This document shows positions 25,204 to 33,158 of a stretch of 35,340 nucleotides of DNA, piece by piece. The translations under genes and the position numbers were made by a program. The notes beneath the pieces are model-generated. The model saw only the letters and a program-made list of their open reading frames with translations. It did no database searches and was not told the DNA's origin. The stretch is from Bacillus sp. AFS029637 (GTDB lineage Bacteria > Bacillota > Bacilli > Bacillales > Bacillaceae_G): contig NZ_NUPZ01000010.1 of the NCBI RefSeq assembly GCF_002584985.1, positions 10,086 through 45,425 on the forward strand. Reading direction: 5' to 3'. The stretch's first letter is position 1; every line of letters starts with the position of its first letter.

Positions 25204-26322
25204 ATGAAAGAAATTGAATTAAAATTAAAAGGTGAAATAAATCGACTAACGAATAAAACATTTAAATTTGATGAGCGTGTTGGAGAAGGTTGGTTCTCTG
25301 CCGTTTACTTTTTAAAAACTAGAGAAATCATTGAAGAATTTCGCCCGAAAAGTGTTGTAACGATGCAGTTTTTCCAAAAAGAGAATGCAGTACTTTGCGG
25401 AGCAGATGAAGTAATCGCATTGCTACAAACATTTGCCAAAAATCCTGAGGAATTAGAAATTCATTCTTTAAAGGATGGCGATAACATTAGTCCGTTTGAA
25501 ACAGTTTTAACAATTCATGGTCCTTATGAAAACTTCGGATTTTTAGAAGGTGTCATCGATGGGATTTTAGCTCGTCGTACATCGGTTGCGACAAACGTAT
25601 ATAACGTTGTCCAAGCTGCACGTAGTGTAGATAAAGAAAAACCAGTTATTTTCATGGGAGACCGTGATGATCATTATACGCAACAAGCTGGTGATGGTTA
25701 TGCAGCATACATCGGAGGTATGAGCGCACAAGCGACGCATGCAATGAATGAGTGGTGGGGCAAGAGTGGTATGGGGACAATGCCTCACGCATTAATTCAA
25801 ATGTTTAATGGTGATGTTGTGGAAGCAGCAAAAGCATATCATAAGAAATTCCCAGAAGATGAATTAGTTGTATTAATTGATTACAACAATGATGTCATTA
25901 CAGATGCACTTCGCGTAGCGCGTGAATTTGGATCAACATTAAAAGGTGTACGTGTCGATACGTCTCGTACAATGATTGACCAATACTTCATTCGTCACCC
26001 AGAAGTACTTGGAACATTCGATCCACGTGGTGTAAATCCATCGCTTGTATTCGCACTTCGTAAGGCACTTGATGAAGAAGGATTCCAACATGTAGACATC
26101 GTTGTAACTGGTGGATTTGACGAGAAGCGTATTCGTGAATTTGAAGCGCAAAATGTTCCTGTCGATATATACGGCGTAGGAAGTAGCTTATTAAAAATGA
26201 ATATTGGCTTCACTGGCGACAATGTAGAATTAAATGGAAAACCAGAAGCTAAGGCTGGTCGTAAATACCGCCCTAATCCACGTCTAGAGCGTGTTCAATT
26301 GGAAACAAGAGAAGATATGTAA
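25204..26322 (+). CDS. Nicotinate phosphoribosyltransferase
   Basis: A 372-residue enzyme of the NAD salvage pathway joining nicotinate and PRPP to give nicotinate mononucleotide. The N-terminal half-barrel ('VVTMQFFQKENAVLCG') and the catalytic region 'FLEGVIDGILARRTSVATN' fit the family; 'VDIYGVGSSL' near the C terminus is the phosphate-binding loop of type II phosphoribosyltransferases, and 'VVLIDYNNDVITDALRVA' the preceding strand. It is shorter than B. subtilis PncB (close to 490 residues), resembling the compact form. GTAGGGAG precedes the ATG. It lies between sftA and murC; a terminator follows. Confidence 0.85.
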   Translation: MKEIELKLKGEINRLTNKTFKFDERVGEGWFSAVYFLKTREIIEEFRPKSVVTMQFFQKENAVLCGADEVIALLQTFAKNPEELEIHSLKDGDNISPFETVLTIHGPYENFGFLEGVIDGILARRTSVATNVYNVVQAARSVDKEKPVIFMGDRDDHYTQQAGDGYAAYIGGMSAQATHAMNEWWGKSGMGTMPHALIQMFNGDVVEAAKAYHKKFPEDELVVLIDYNNDVITDALRVAREFGSTLKGVRVDTSRTMIDQYFIRHPEVLGTFDPRGVNPSLVFALRKALDEEGFQHVDIVVTGGFDEKRIREFEAQNVPVDIYGVGSSLLKMNIGFTGDNVELNGKPEAKAGRKYRPNPRLERVQLETREDM

Positions 26323-26328
26323 AAAAGA

Positions 26329-26368
26329 GAAAAACTGATAGGTGATTGACCCTATCAGTTTTTCTGTT
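26329..26368 (+). terminator. Strong intrinsic terminator after the NAPRTase gene
   Basis: A perfect 14-base stem (GAAAAACTGATAGG / CCTATCAGTTTTTC) with an 8-base loop, A-rich before and T-rich after. Confidence 0.88.
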
Positions 26369-26392
26369 ATCATAGTATAACAGCTGGTTTTT

Positions 26393-26401
26393 TGCTATAA
26401 T
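26393..26401 (+). promoter_or_regulatory. Candidate murC promoter, extended -10
   Basis: TGCTATAAT (26393-26401) is an extended -10 with consensus TATAAT; the -35 is weak. It would give a leader of about 165 bases. Confidence 0.5.
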
Positions 26402-26442
26402 AAGTTTGTTATGGACATAAAAGAAGTACGTACGTGTTTATC

Positions 26443-26480
26443 CTGATAAGTGAAGATAAAAGAGAACTTCGCTTTATCAG
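26443..26480 (+). repeat. Hairpin in the murC leader
   Basis: CTGATAAGTGAAG and CTTCGCTTTATCAG pair along the stem with an A-rich loop. A related CTGATAAG / CTTATCG stem occurs at 9883-9903 by the bcr1-like element, so it may belong to a dispersed repeat. Confidence 0.6.
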
Positions 26481-26573
26481 AAATGTATGATGATTACCAA
26501 AATAAGAAAAGATTCATATACTGTCTTATAGATAGGCCGTTGTATTAGTTCGAAATGTTGGAGGTTCTTTAAG

Positions 26574-27884
26574 ATGACAGTTTACCATTTTGTAGGAATT
26601 AAAGGAACAGGAATGAGTTCATTAGCACAAATTCTTCATGACATGAAGCATACTGTTCAAGGGTCTGATTATGAAAAGCGTTTCTTTACACAAACAGCAT
26701 TGGAAAAGCGTGGTATTTCCATCCTTCCTTTTGATAAAAATAATATTAAAGAAGGACAAGTGATTATCGCAGGAAACGCGTTTCCTGATACGCATGAAGA
26801 AATCGTAGCAGCAAAAGAATTAAATATCCCAGTACATCGTTATCATCACTTTTTAGGTGACCTTATGAATCAGTACACAAGTGTTGCTGTAACTGGTGCG
26901 CATGGAAAAACATCAACTACAGGTTTGTTAGCACATGTAATGCAAGGCGCACACCCAACATCTTACCTTATTGGAGATGGAACTGGGCATGGGGTAGAAA
27001 ATAGTAAGTATTTTGTATTTGAAGCTTGTGAGTATCGTCGTCATTTCTTGTCTTACTATCCAGACTATGCGATTATGACAAACATTGATTTCGATCACCC
27101 AGATTATTTCTCAGACATCAATGATGTCTTCAGTGCATTCCAAGAGATGGCATTGCAAGTGAAAAAAGGCATTATTGCATGTGGTGATGATGAAGAACTT
27201 CAAAAAATTCAAGCGAAAGTACCTGTTATTTTCTATGGATTTGGAGAAGATAATGATTTCCAAGCACGTAACATTCAAAAGAGAACAGATGGTACAATAT
27301 TCGATGTATTCGTTCGTAATACGTACTATGATACGTTCAAAATTACTGGATACGGCAATCACAGCGTATTAAATGCATTAGCAGTAATCGCGCTTTGCCA
27401 TTATGAAAATGTTGATGTAGAAGCAGTTAAACATCAATTAACAACTTTTGAAGGCGTAAAACGTCGCTTTAATGAAAAGCCAATGGGAGAGCAAGTTATT
27501 ATCGATGACTATGCACACCATCCGACAGAAATTAACGCAACAATTGAAGCAGCTCGTCAAAAACATCCAGAGCGTGAAATTGTCGCTGTATTCCAGCCAC
27601 ACACATTCTCACGTACAGAAAAGTTCTTAGATGAGTTCGCAGAAAGCCTAAGCAAAGCTGACCAAGTATACTTATGTGATATTTTCGGATCAGCGCGCGA
27701 AAACAAAGGTGAATTAACAATCGAAGATCTGCAGAAGCGTATTGACGGTGCAGAACTAATTACAGATACAACAACAGATGTATTAAAGAAACATAAAAAT
27801 GGCGTTCTTATTTTCATGGGCGCAGGAGACATCCAAAAATTCGAAGCAGCTTACGTAAAAGAAGTTCAAGTTGCAGAGAAGTAA
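26574..27884 (+). CDS. murC: UDP-N-acetylmuramate--L-alanine ligase MurC
   Basis: A 436-residue cytoplasmic enzyme that adds L-alanine to UDP-MurNAc using ATP, the first step of peptide-stem synthesis. The N-terminal nucleotide-binding motif [14 protein letters not shown] (8-21) binds UDP-MurNAc; the ATP P-loop is [11 protein letters not shown] (106-116); '[11 protein letters not shown]' and '[11 protein letters not shown]' are the conserved Mur ligase segments. The Mur C domain ends in '[14 protein letters not shown]'. TTGGAGG precedes the ATG. Full length, no defects. A structured leader precedes it and a terminator follows. Confidence 0.96.
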   Translation: MTVYHFVGIKGTGMSSLAQILHDMKHTVQGSDYEKRFFTQTALEKRGISILPFDKNNIKEGQVIIAGNAFPDTHEEIVAAKELNIPVHRYHHFLGDLMNQYTSVAVTGAHGKTSTTGLLAHVMQGAHPTSYLIGDGTGHGVENSKYFVFEACEYRRHFLSYYPDYAIMTNIDFDHPDYFSDINDVFSAFQEMALQVKKGIIACGDDEELQKIQAKVPVIFYGFGEDNDFQARNIQKRTDGTIFDVFVRNTYYDTFKITGYGNHSVLNALAVIALCHYENVDVEAVKHQLTTFEGVKRRFNEKPMGEQVIIDDYAHHPTEINATIEAARQKHPEREIVAVFQPHTFSRTEKFLDEFAESLSKADQVYLCDIFGSARENKGELTIEDLQKRIDGAELITDTTTDVLKKHKNGVLIFMGAGDIQKFEAAYVKEVQVAEK

Positions 27885-27887
27885 TAG

Positions 27888-27921
27888 AAAAGACGCATAG
27901 CTGGGCTGTGCGTCTTTTTTG
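27888..27921 (+). terminator. Intrinsic terminator of murC
   Basis: AAAAGACGCATAG and CTGTGCGTCTTTT form the stem, ending in a T-run. Confidence 0.88.
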
Positions 27922-27945
27922 TTGTGCTCGATTTTTATTTACGTA

Positions 27946-27976
27946 TTGACCTAGAGCTAACTCTAGGTTGTAAGAT
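27946..27976 (+). promoter_or_regulatory. MerR-type promoter with 19-base spacer and operator
   Basis: TTGACC (-35, 27946-27951) and TAAGAT (-10, 27971-27976) are 19 bases apart. Between them lies a perfect inverted repeat, ACCTAGAG-CTAA-CTCTAGGT (27949-27968). This overlong spacer with a centred palindrome is the classic MerR-family activator promoter and most likely autoregulates the merR-eamA operon. Confidence 0.85.
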
Positions 27977-28004
27977 GAAAATGTAAAAACAAGGGGGAGA
28001 AAAC

Positions 28005-28418
28005 ATGTATAAAATAGGTGAAGTGGCAGAATTAACGGGGATGAGTATTCATACTTTGCGTTACTATGAGAAATTAGGATTATTACCACCACCAACGCGA
28101 AATAGCGGGATTCGCCAATATACAGAAGGTGATGTGCGCCTATTAAAATTTTTATATTCGTTAAAACAAACTGGAATGTCATTAGAAGAGATGGCTGAGT
28201 TTGCAAGTGATGGATGCATTATAGAGGAAATTAGGCAGAAGAGAAAGGAAGTGCCAGCGAAAGTAAAGAAGAGAATTTCAATTTTAACAACTCACTTAGA
28301 AAGGTTAAAAGAACAGCAAGAACAATTGCAAAAAGTTGTCCAGATAACAGAAGAGAAGCTAGAAATTTATTACGGTTTTCTAGAAGGAAAAGACTTGGAG
28401 GCCGGCAATGAAAAATAA
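28005..28418 (+). CDS. MerR-family transcriptional regulator
   Basis: A 137-residue activator/repressor. The N-terminal winged helix reads 'YKIGEVAELTGMSIHTLRYY' then 'GLLPPPTRNSGIRQY', the MerR recognition pattern. A long coiled-coil dimer helix follows (about 83-125, ending 'LEIYYGFLEGK'). One Cys (residue 66, DGCIIEE) is present, but no metal-binding cluster, so the inducer is probably an organic compound. GGGGGAG lies 8 bases before the ATG. The gene overlaps the next (EamA) by 11 bases. It should bind the palindrome at 27949-27968. Confidence 0.9.
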   Translation: MYKIGEVAELTGMSIHTLRYYEKLGLLPPPTRNSGIRQYTEGDVRLLKFLYSLKQTGMSLEEMAEFASDGCIIEEIRQKRKEVPAKVKKRISILTTHLERLKEQQEQLQKVVQITEEKLEIYYGFLEGKDLEAGNEK

Positions 28419-29313
28419 AGTATATGCGCAGTTATTAGGGTTTGCAATATTTACTGGTGGGACATTTAATGCTTCGAAATATGCGGTGCAGTATTTCGAA
28501 GCGATTCATATAGCGGCATGGCGCTTTGGAATTGCTGCACTTGTGATGTTATGTCTTTTAAAACTAAGAAAAGGTTTTGAGGTTGAGATATGGAGGCAGA
28601 ATAAGGTCTATTACCTTTTGCTTGGTATAGTTGGTGTATTCGGTTTTAACTACTTTTTCTTTTTAGGAATGAAACATACAGAAGCTATTAATGGGGCGCT
28701 TATTATGGCGACAAATCCACTTATTACGACGTTATTAGCAAGTGTCATTTTACGAGAGAAGATAGTGAAGCGCCAAGTAATTGGAATGTTACTTGCACTA
28801 TTTGGTGTTGTTTTTGTGCTTACACAAGGCTCGTTTACCGCACTACAAAATTTATCATTTTCAAAAGGAGATTTTTATATTTTATTAGGGAATATTTGCT
28901 GGGCGTTATACGGTGTATTAAGCAGAAGGTTTATTAAAACTGGTAGCTCAATACAAACTACGACATATACAATGACTATTGGTGCCCTTGCCTTTATTAT
29001 GATATCTTTTACGCAAAAAAGTATAGTACCAGTTTTGGAAATTCCTCTATTAGCTTGGGGGGCGATTCTCTTTATGGCAATTGGAATGAGTGTGCTCGGT
29101 TACTTATGGTGGAATAATGGAATTGCCCAAATTGGTGCAGCGAGAACATCTTTATTTTTTAATCTAGTGCCTGTTGTTACAATAATTATTTCTTTTACAG
29201 AAGGAGTAAATATAACATCCGCACAATCTGTAGGAATGATATTAGTTATTACGGGAGTATTGTGTTCTTCAGGTTTTATACAAATAAAATCGAAAAAAAG
29301 TGTGAATATTTAA
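28408..29313 (+). CDS. EamA/DMT-family transporter
   Basis: A 301-residue membrane protein with two EamA repeats, about ten hydrophobic helices in all, as in the 10-TMS drug/metabolite exporters (RhaT/YdcZ/PecM relatives). The first repeat contains 'AAWRFGIAALVMLCLL' and 'EAINGALIMATNPLITTLLA'; the second contains 'GNICWALYGVLSRRFIK' and 'ARTSLFFNLVPVVTIIISF', both standard EamA signatures. Translation probably couples to merR, since the start is inside its 3' end (GGAGG nearby). It is predicted to be induced through the MerR regulator. Substrate unknown. Confidence 0.88.
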   Translation: MKNKVYAQLLGFAIFTGGTFNASKYAVQYFEAIHIAAWRFGIAALVMLCLLKLRKGFEVEIWRQNKVYYLLLGIVGVFGFNYFFFLGMKHTEAINGALIMATNPLITTLLASVILREKIVKRQVIGMLLALFGVVFVLTQGSFTALQNLSFSKGDFYILLGNICWALYGVLSRRFIKTGSSIQTTTYTMTIGALAFIMISFTQKSIVPVLEIPLLAWGAILFMAIGMSVLGYLWWNNGIAQIGAARTSLFFNLVPVVTIIISFTEGVNITSAQSVGMILVITGVLCSSGFIQIKSKKSVNI

Positions 29314-29368
29314 CATTTTCTATTTGTAGATGTTAGAATAATAAGAAAACTAAAAGGGGCTAAAAACC

Positions 29369-29923
29369 ATGTTCACACTCCGAGTAGACGACGAAATCGA
29401 ACTACAACTATTAGAAAAACATCATAAAGAGGAATTGTATCAATTAATAAATCAAAACCGTAATCATTTACGAAGATGGCTTCCTTGGATAGATGGGACG
29501 AAATCTGCGGATGCTTATGATGAAATTTTCCCGATGTGGTTAAAGAAATTTGCAGAGGGAGACGGTTTTGAAAGTGGTATACGCTATAAAGGAAAGCTCG
29601 TTGGGATGGTAGGCATTCATCCAGTGAGCTGGGGGAATAAAGCGACGAGTCTTGGGTATTATCTTGCGGAAGATGCTGGTGGGAAAGGTATTATGACGCG
29701 TAGCGTGAAGGCTGTACTTCACTATGCATTTGAGAATTTAAAATTGAATAAAATTGAAATCAGATGCGGTGTTGAAAATGCGAAAAGCCGCGCGATTCCA
29801 GAGCGTTTAGAGTTTAAATTAGATGGTATTTTAAGAGATGAACAATGGATATATGATCATTTTCAAGATATTGCTGTGTATAGTTTACTGGCTTCAGAAT
29901 GGAAGGATATTCAAGGTAAGTAA
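29369..29923 (+). CDS. RimJ/RimL-type GNAT acetyltransferase
   Basis: A 184-residue GCN5-related N-acetyltransferase of the RimJ/RimL/YdaF type. 'QNRNHLRRWLPWIDGTKSA' is the family's N-terminal signature, 'LGYYLAEDAGGKGIMTRSVK' is the acetyl-CoA-binding beta4-alpha3 region (motif A), and 'IEIRCGVENAKSRAIPERLEF' is motif B. It transfers acetyl to an amine, perhaps a protein N terminus. The usual 'NxxSxxVxEKxGF' reads NAKSRAIPERLEF here. AAAGGGG precedes the ATG. It is monocistronic, ending in a terminator. Confidence 0.88.
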   Translation: MFTLRVDDEIELQLLEKHHKEELYQLINQNRNHLRRWLPWIDGTKSADAYDEIFPMWLKKFAEGDGFESGIRYKGKLVGMVGIHPVSWGNKATSLGYYLAEDAGGKGIMTRSVKAVLHYAFENLKLNKIEIRCGVENAKSRAIPERLEFKLDGILRDEQWIYDHFQDIAVYSLLASEWKDIQGK

Positions 29924-29945
29924 GGAATCTTATGACAGATTATTT

Positions 29946-29976
29946 AAAAAGGCCATTTGCAAATGGTCTTTTTTTA
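29946..29976 (+). terminator. Intrinsic terminator of the GNAT gene
   Basis: AAAAAGGCCATTT and AAATGGTCTTTTTTT pair around a GC loop. Confidence 0.87.
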
Positions 29977-30024
29977 TGAATTAAAATGGAAATAGTGGTA
30001 TAATTTGGTTGTGGGGGTGAAGGT

Positions 30025-30429
30025 ATGAACTTTCCAATTCAAAGAAGTAAATCAGCAGTGATTTTCGTGAGTCTCACGTTAGCTTTTATGTTTGTGTATC
30101 CAATTGTCATGCTTTTCACCAATAAAGAGCAATGGATGTCAGCGTTAATTGGAATGGGTTTATGCTTTATTGTAAATGTACCACTCGTTTGGGAAGTATT
30201 TATTAAAAAGCATAAAGTAGAAAATGGTATATTAAAGTACGGTGTTTTAAATGACGATATTGTATTGAAAGAGATAAGAATCATTCGTCAAGTTGGGAAA
30301 TCACTTGAAATTACCACGAATACGTATAAAGTACATATGGTCGCGATGCCGCAACATATGGAGCGGTTTTTATCGCTTGTAGAAAAAGAGAATCCACATG
30401 TGAAAATAGAAATGGTGGGTAAGAAATGA
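30025..30429 (+). CDS. Small membrane protein with PH-like domain
   Basis: A 134-residue protein: two hydrophobic helices (about residues 11-30 and 39-58) followed by a soluble beta-rich part ('HKVENGILKYGVLNDDIVL', 'IRIIRQVGKSLEITTNTYKV') typical of bacterial PH-type domains found after paired TM helices. Function is unknown. GGGGGTGAAGGT precedes the ATG. It overlaps the following lipoprotein gene by 4 bases (ATGA), so the two are probably made together at the membrane. Confidence 0.65.
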   Translation: MNFPIQRSKSAVIFVSLTLAFMFVYPIVMLFTNKEQWMSALIGMGLCFIVNVPLVWEVFIKKHKVENGILKYGVLNDDIVLKEIRIIRQVGKSLEITTNTYKVHMVAMPQHMERFLSLVEKENPHVKIEMVGKK

Positions 30430-30860
30430 AAAGAATCTGTACGTTGTTTGTACTTTTATTAACGGCATCCATTCTTTTAATAGGGTGTAGTGCAAAGAAA
30501 GAGAAGTCTGATGTTAGCTTAGAAAAAGCACAAAAAATTGAAATTGAGTCATTGACTGATTCGAGTGATAAAAAAACAATTACCGATAAGAAAGAAATTG
30601 AAAAACTGTTTGAAGTCATGAAAATGGATAAGTGGGAAATGCAATCGGCTCCGTTAGATACGCCGCAAGGGAAAACATTTAAAATGTATCAAGAGGATAC
30701 GCCGAAATTATTGGAGTCGAGTAAAGATAAAACAGAGTTACATGAAATTGGTACGATGACAGTATATAAAGATGTCCCTTATGTTGAAGTTGAAATGAAA
30801 AATAAGAAAATGAGTTTTAAAGTGCCAGAAGATGTGGCGAAAGAGTTGTTAAAGTATTAA
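30426..30860 (+). CDS. Small lipoprotein of unknown function
   Basis: A 144-residue protein with a signal peptide and a clear lipobox LIGC (Cys21 lipidated). The mature part is Lys/Glu-rich, with a beta-strand segment near the end ('MTVYKDVPYVEVEMKNKKM'). No family was recognised. It overlaps the PH-domain gene upstream and ends before a bidirectional terminator. Confidence 0.78.
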   Translation: MKRICTLFVLLLTASILLIGCSAKKEKSDVSLEKAQKIEIESLTDSSDKKTITDKKEIEKLFEVMKMDKWEMQSAPLDTPQGKTFKMYQEDTPKLLESSKDKTELHEIGTMTVYKDVPYVEVEMKNKKMSFKVPEDVAKELLKY

Positions 30861-30862
30861 TA

Positions 30863-30898
30863 AAAAAACGCTGGGGAAAAACCCCGAGCGTTTTTATT
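30863..30898 (+). terminator. Bidirectional intrinsic terminator
   Basis: AAAAACGCTGGGG and CCCCGAGCGTTTTT form a strong stem between the convergent lipoprotein and ampS genes. Confidence 0.88.
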
Positions 30899-30899
30899 A

Positions 30900-32015
30900 T
30901 TATTTTAAGTTCTCAGGATTTAAAGCTTCTAATTCAGATACAACGAAACGTCCGTCTTTACGGATTAGTACGTCGTCGAAGTAAATTTCGCCGCCGCCGT
31001 ATTCAGGGCGTTGGATGCATACTAAATCCCAATGAATGTTCGAGTTGTTGCCGTTCCATGCATCTTCGTAAGCTTGTCCAGGTGTGAAGTGGAAGCTACC
31101 ATCGATTTTTTCATCGAATAGGATGTCGCCCATTGGATGTAAGATGTATGGGTTTACGCCGATTGCGAACTCACCAACGTAGCGTGCGCCTTCGTCTGTA
31201 TCGAAGATTTTGTTAATGCGCTCTGAATCGTTTGCAGTTGCTTCAACAATTTGACCGTTCTCAAACTTAAGTTGTACATTTTCAAATGTATAACCGTTGT
31301 AAGGAGATGGTGTGTTGTAAGAAACTGTACCGTTAACAGAATCACGGACTGGTGCAGAGTATACTTCACCGTCTGGAATGTTTAAATGACCTGAGCATTT
31401 AATAGCTGGAATGTCTTTAATAGAGAATGTTAAATCAGTTCCAGGACCAGTTAAGCGAACTTTATCTGTTTTATTCATTAATGCAACAAGGCTATCCATT
31501 GCCTTATCCATTTTACCGTAGTCTAAGTTACAAACTTCAAAGTAGAAGTCTTCGAAAGCTTCTGTGCTCATTTTAGCAAGCTGTGCCATAGAAGCATTTG
31601 GGTAACGAAGAACAACCCAGCGCGTTTTCGGAACGCGGATGTCTCTATGAACTTTCTTACCAACTGTTTGGCCGTGAACTTTCATTCGCTCACTTGGAAC
31701 GTCAGCTTGTTCGTTAATGTTATCGCCAGAGCGAAGACCGATATACGCATCCATATCTTTCATTACGCTTGCTTCATATGCAGCGATTTGTTCGAAATGT
31801 TCTTCAGTAGCACCCATTAATAAAGAGCGATCTACTTGATGATCTTTTAAAGAAACGAATGGGAAACCACCAGCTGCATATGCTTCTTTCACAAGTGCAG
31901 TTACAAGTTCTTTTTGTAAGCCAAAGTTTTCAATTAACACTTTTTCGCCTTTTTGTAAGCGAATAGAGTAGTTGATTAAATTGTATGCTAACTTTTCAAT
32001 GCGTGGATCTTTCAT
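30900..32015 (-). CDS. ampS: M29-family aminopeptidase (AmpS-like)
   Basis: A 371-residue metallo-aminopeptidase of the M29 (thermophilic aminopeptidase) family. Conserved stretches include 'MKVHGQTVGKKVHRDIRVPKTRW' (quoted in part), 'GHLNIPDGEVYSAPVRDSVN', which carries a metal-ligand Glu, 'YVGEFAIGVN', with the next Glu, and 'IHWDLVCIQRPEYGGGEIYFD' (in part), with the His and Asp. It is cytoplasmic and trims N-terminal residues from peptides. The ATG has GGGAGGC 8 bases ahead on the minus strand. The family is often about 410 residues, so this is a shorter form. All metal-site segments are present. Confidence 0.9.
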   Translation of the reverse strand: MKDPRIEKLAYNLINYSIRLQKGEKVLIENFGLQKELVTALVKEAYAAGGFPFVSLKDHQVDRSLLMGATEEHFEQIAAYEASVMKDMDAYIGLRSGDNINEQADVPSERMKVHGQTVGKKVHRDIRVPKTRWVVLRYPNASMAQLAKMSTEAFEDFYFEVCNLDYGKMDKAMDSLVALMNKTDKVRLTGPGTDLTFSIKDIPAIKCSGHLNIPDGEVYSAPVRDSVNGTVSYNTPSPYNGYTFENVQLKFENGQIVEATANDSERINKIFDTDEGARYVGEFAIGVNPYILHPMGDILFDEKIDGSFHFTPGQAYEDAWNGNNSNIHWDLVCIQRPEYGGGEIYFDDVLIRKDGRFVVSELEALNPENLK

Positions 32016-32159
32016 ATGTAAAGCCTCCCTACTAATTATGTATCCTCTCCTATTGTAACCTACTTAGTGGAATTTGTTGAATCATTTATGTTAAAGTTAA
32101 CGAATAAGTATGAAAATTCTAATGGAATATAGGGGTTAGAATGAAACGGTAAATGATTG

Positions 32160-32165
32160 TATAAT
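32160..32165 (+). promoter_or_regulatory. Candidate ytxG -10 box
   Basis: A consensus TATAAT with a poor -35 (TTAGAA, 32136-32141), 36 bases before the ytxG start. In B. subtilis the ytxGHJ operon is reported to depend on sigma-B and sigma-H; I see no clear match to those here. Confidence 0.4.
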
Positions 32166-32201
32166 AGGGGAAAGTATGAAAAAGATAAAGGAAGTGATGA
32201 A

Positions 32202-32714
32202 ATGCAAGTTCTTTTATATGTAAGTGCGGCTATTATCGCGGTTGCTTTCGCTGTATTAGTAGTGTACGTATGCAGAACGTTGTTATCGGTTCAAAAGACG
32301 TTAGAAAACGTTGCAAGCACGTTAGAAGGTCTAGAGAAACAAATGCAAGGGATTAGCGTAGAGACAGAGCAATTATTACATAAGACAAATGCGTTAGCTG
32401 ATGATATTCAACAGAAGTCGCAGTCATTAAATAAAGTAGTAGCAGGTGTAGATGGAATTGGAACGACAATCCATTCTTTAAATACGAAACTTCGTAATGT
32501 ATCAGAGTCTGTTACGGACGAAATTGAAAATAATGCAGATAAAGTAGCGCAAGTTGTACAATGGAGCAGCGCAGCAATTGAAGTATACAATCATTATCGT
32601 GCGACAAGACAAGAGAAAAAGGTTGAAAAAGAAGAGCGTAAATTAGAAAGACTTGAGAAAAAAGCGGAAAAGAAAGAGAAGCGCTCTAGACTTCGTATGA
32701 GAGGTGAATCGTGA
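32202..32714 (+). CDS. ytxG: DUF948 stress protein YtxG
   Basis: A 170-residue protein with one N-terminal membrane helix (about 3-25, VLLYVSAAIIAVAFAVLVVY) and a long coiled coil (30-120), the DUF948 layout. A strongly basic/acidic Lys-Glu tail (about 138-170) ends it. It is a membrane-anchored general-stress-type protein of unknown activity. I choose the ATG at 32202, after AAAGGAAGTGAT, over an earlier one at 32157. It overlaps ytxJ by one base. B. subtilis has ytxH between these two genes; it is absent here. Confidence 0.83.
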   Translation: MQVLLYVSAAIIAVAFAVLVVYVCRTLLSVQKTLENVASTLEGLEKQMQGISVETEQLLHKTNALADDIQQKSQSLNKVVAGVDGIGTTIHSLNTKLRNVSESVTDEIENNADKVAQVVQWSSAAIEVYNHYRATRQEKKVEKEERKLERLEKKAEKKEKRSRLRMRGES

Positions 32715-33040
32715 TGAATATGACAAAACTGGAAACAATTGAAGAGCTTGAAGTACTAGTGGAAAAGAACGAGCCTTATGTGCTTTTTAAACATAGTACG
32801 ACGTGCCCAATTAGTCACGGTGCATACACAGAGTTTCAAGCGTATTGCAGTGAAGAAAGAGCAGTACCAGCTTACTATTTATACGTACAAGATGCGAGAG
32901 ATGTTTCGAATCGTGTCGCAGAACAGTACAGTATTAGACATGAATCTCCACAAGTATTATACATAAAAGATGGGATGGTAGTGTGGAATACGTCTCATTG
33001 GAATATTAAAAAAGACGCTTTAGAAGAGAATATTAAGTAA
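32714..33040 (+). CDS. ytxJ: Bacilliredoxin-like YtxJ (BrxC)
   Basis: A 108-residue thioredoxin-fold protein of the YtxJ/BrxC family. The active-site motif is TCPIS with a single Cys31 ('FKHSTTCPISHGAY'), so it is a monothiol bacilliredoxin-type reductase expected to work with bacillithiol. 'RHESPQVLYIKDG' contains the cis-Pro equivalent. The ATG at 32714 has AGAGGTGA 6 bases ahead and shares a base with the ytxG stop (TGATG). Confidence 0.88.
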   Translation: MNMTKLETIEELEVLVEKNEPYVLFKHSTTCPISHGAYTEFQAYCSEERAVPAYYLYVQDARDVSNRVAEQYSIRHESPQVLYIKDGMVVWNTSHWNIKKDALEENIK

Positions 33041-33072
33041 AAAGAAGCAAGCTAAAGGTGCTTGCTTCTTTT
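33041..33072 (+). terminator. Intrinsic terminator of ytxGJ
   Basis: AAAGAAGCAAGC and GCTTGCTTCTTT form a perfect 12-base stem, extended into a T-run. Confidence 0.9.
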
Positions 33073-33158
33073 TTTTTGTTTTTGTTGAAATATATTTAAT
33101 GGTAAACTGTTAATAGTTCAAACTAAATAACTAGATTGTTGAAAGTAGGTTTTATGTA

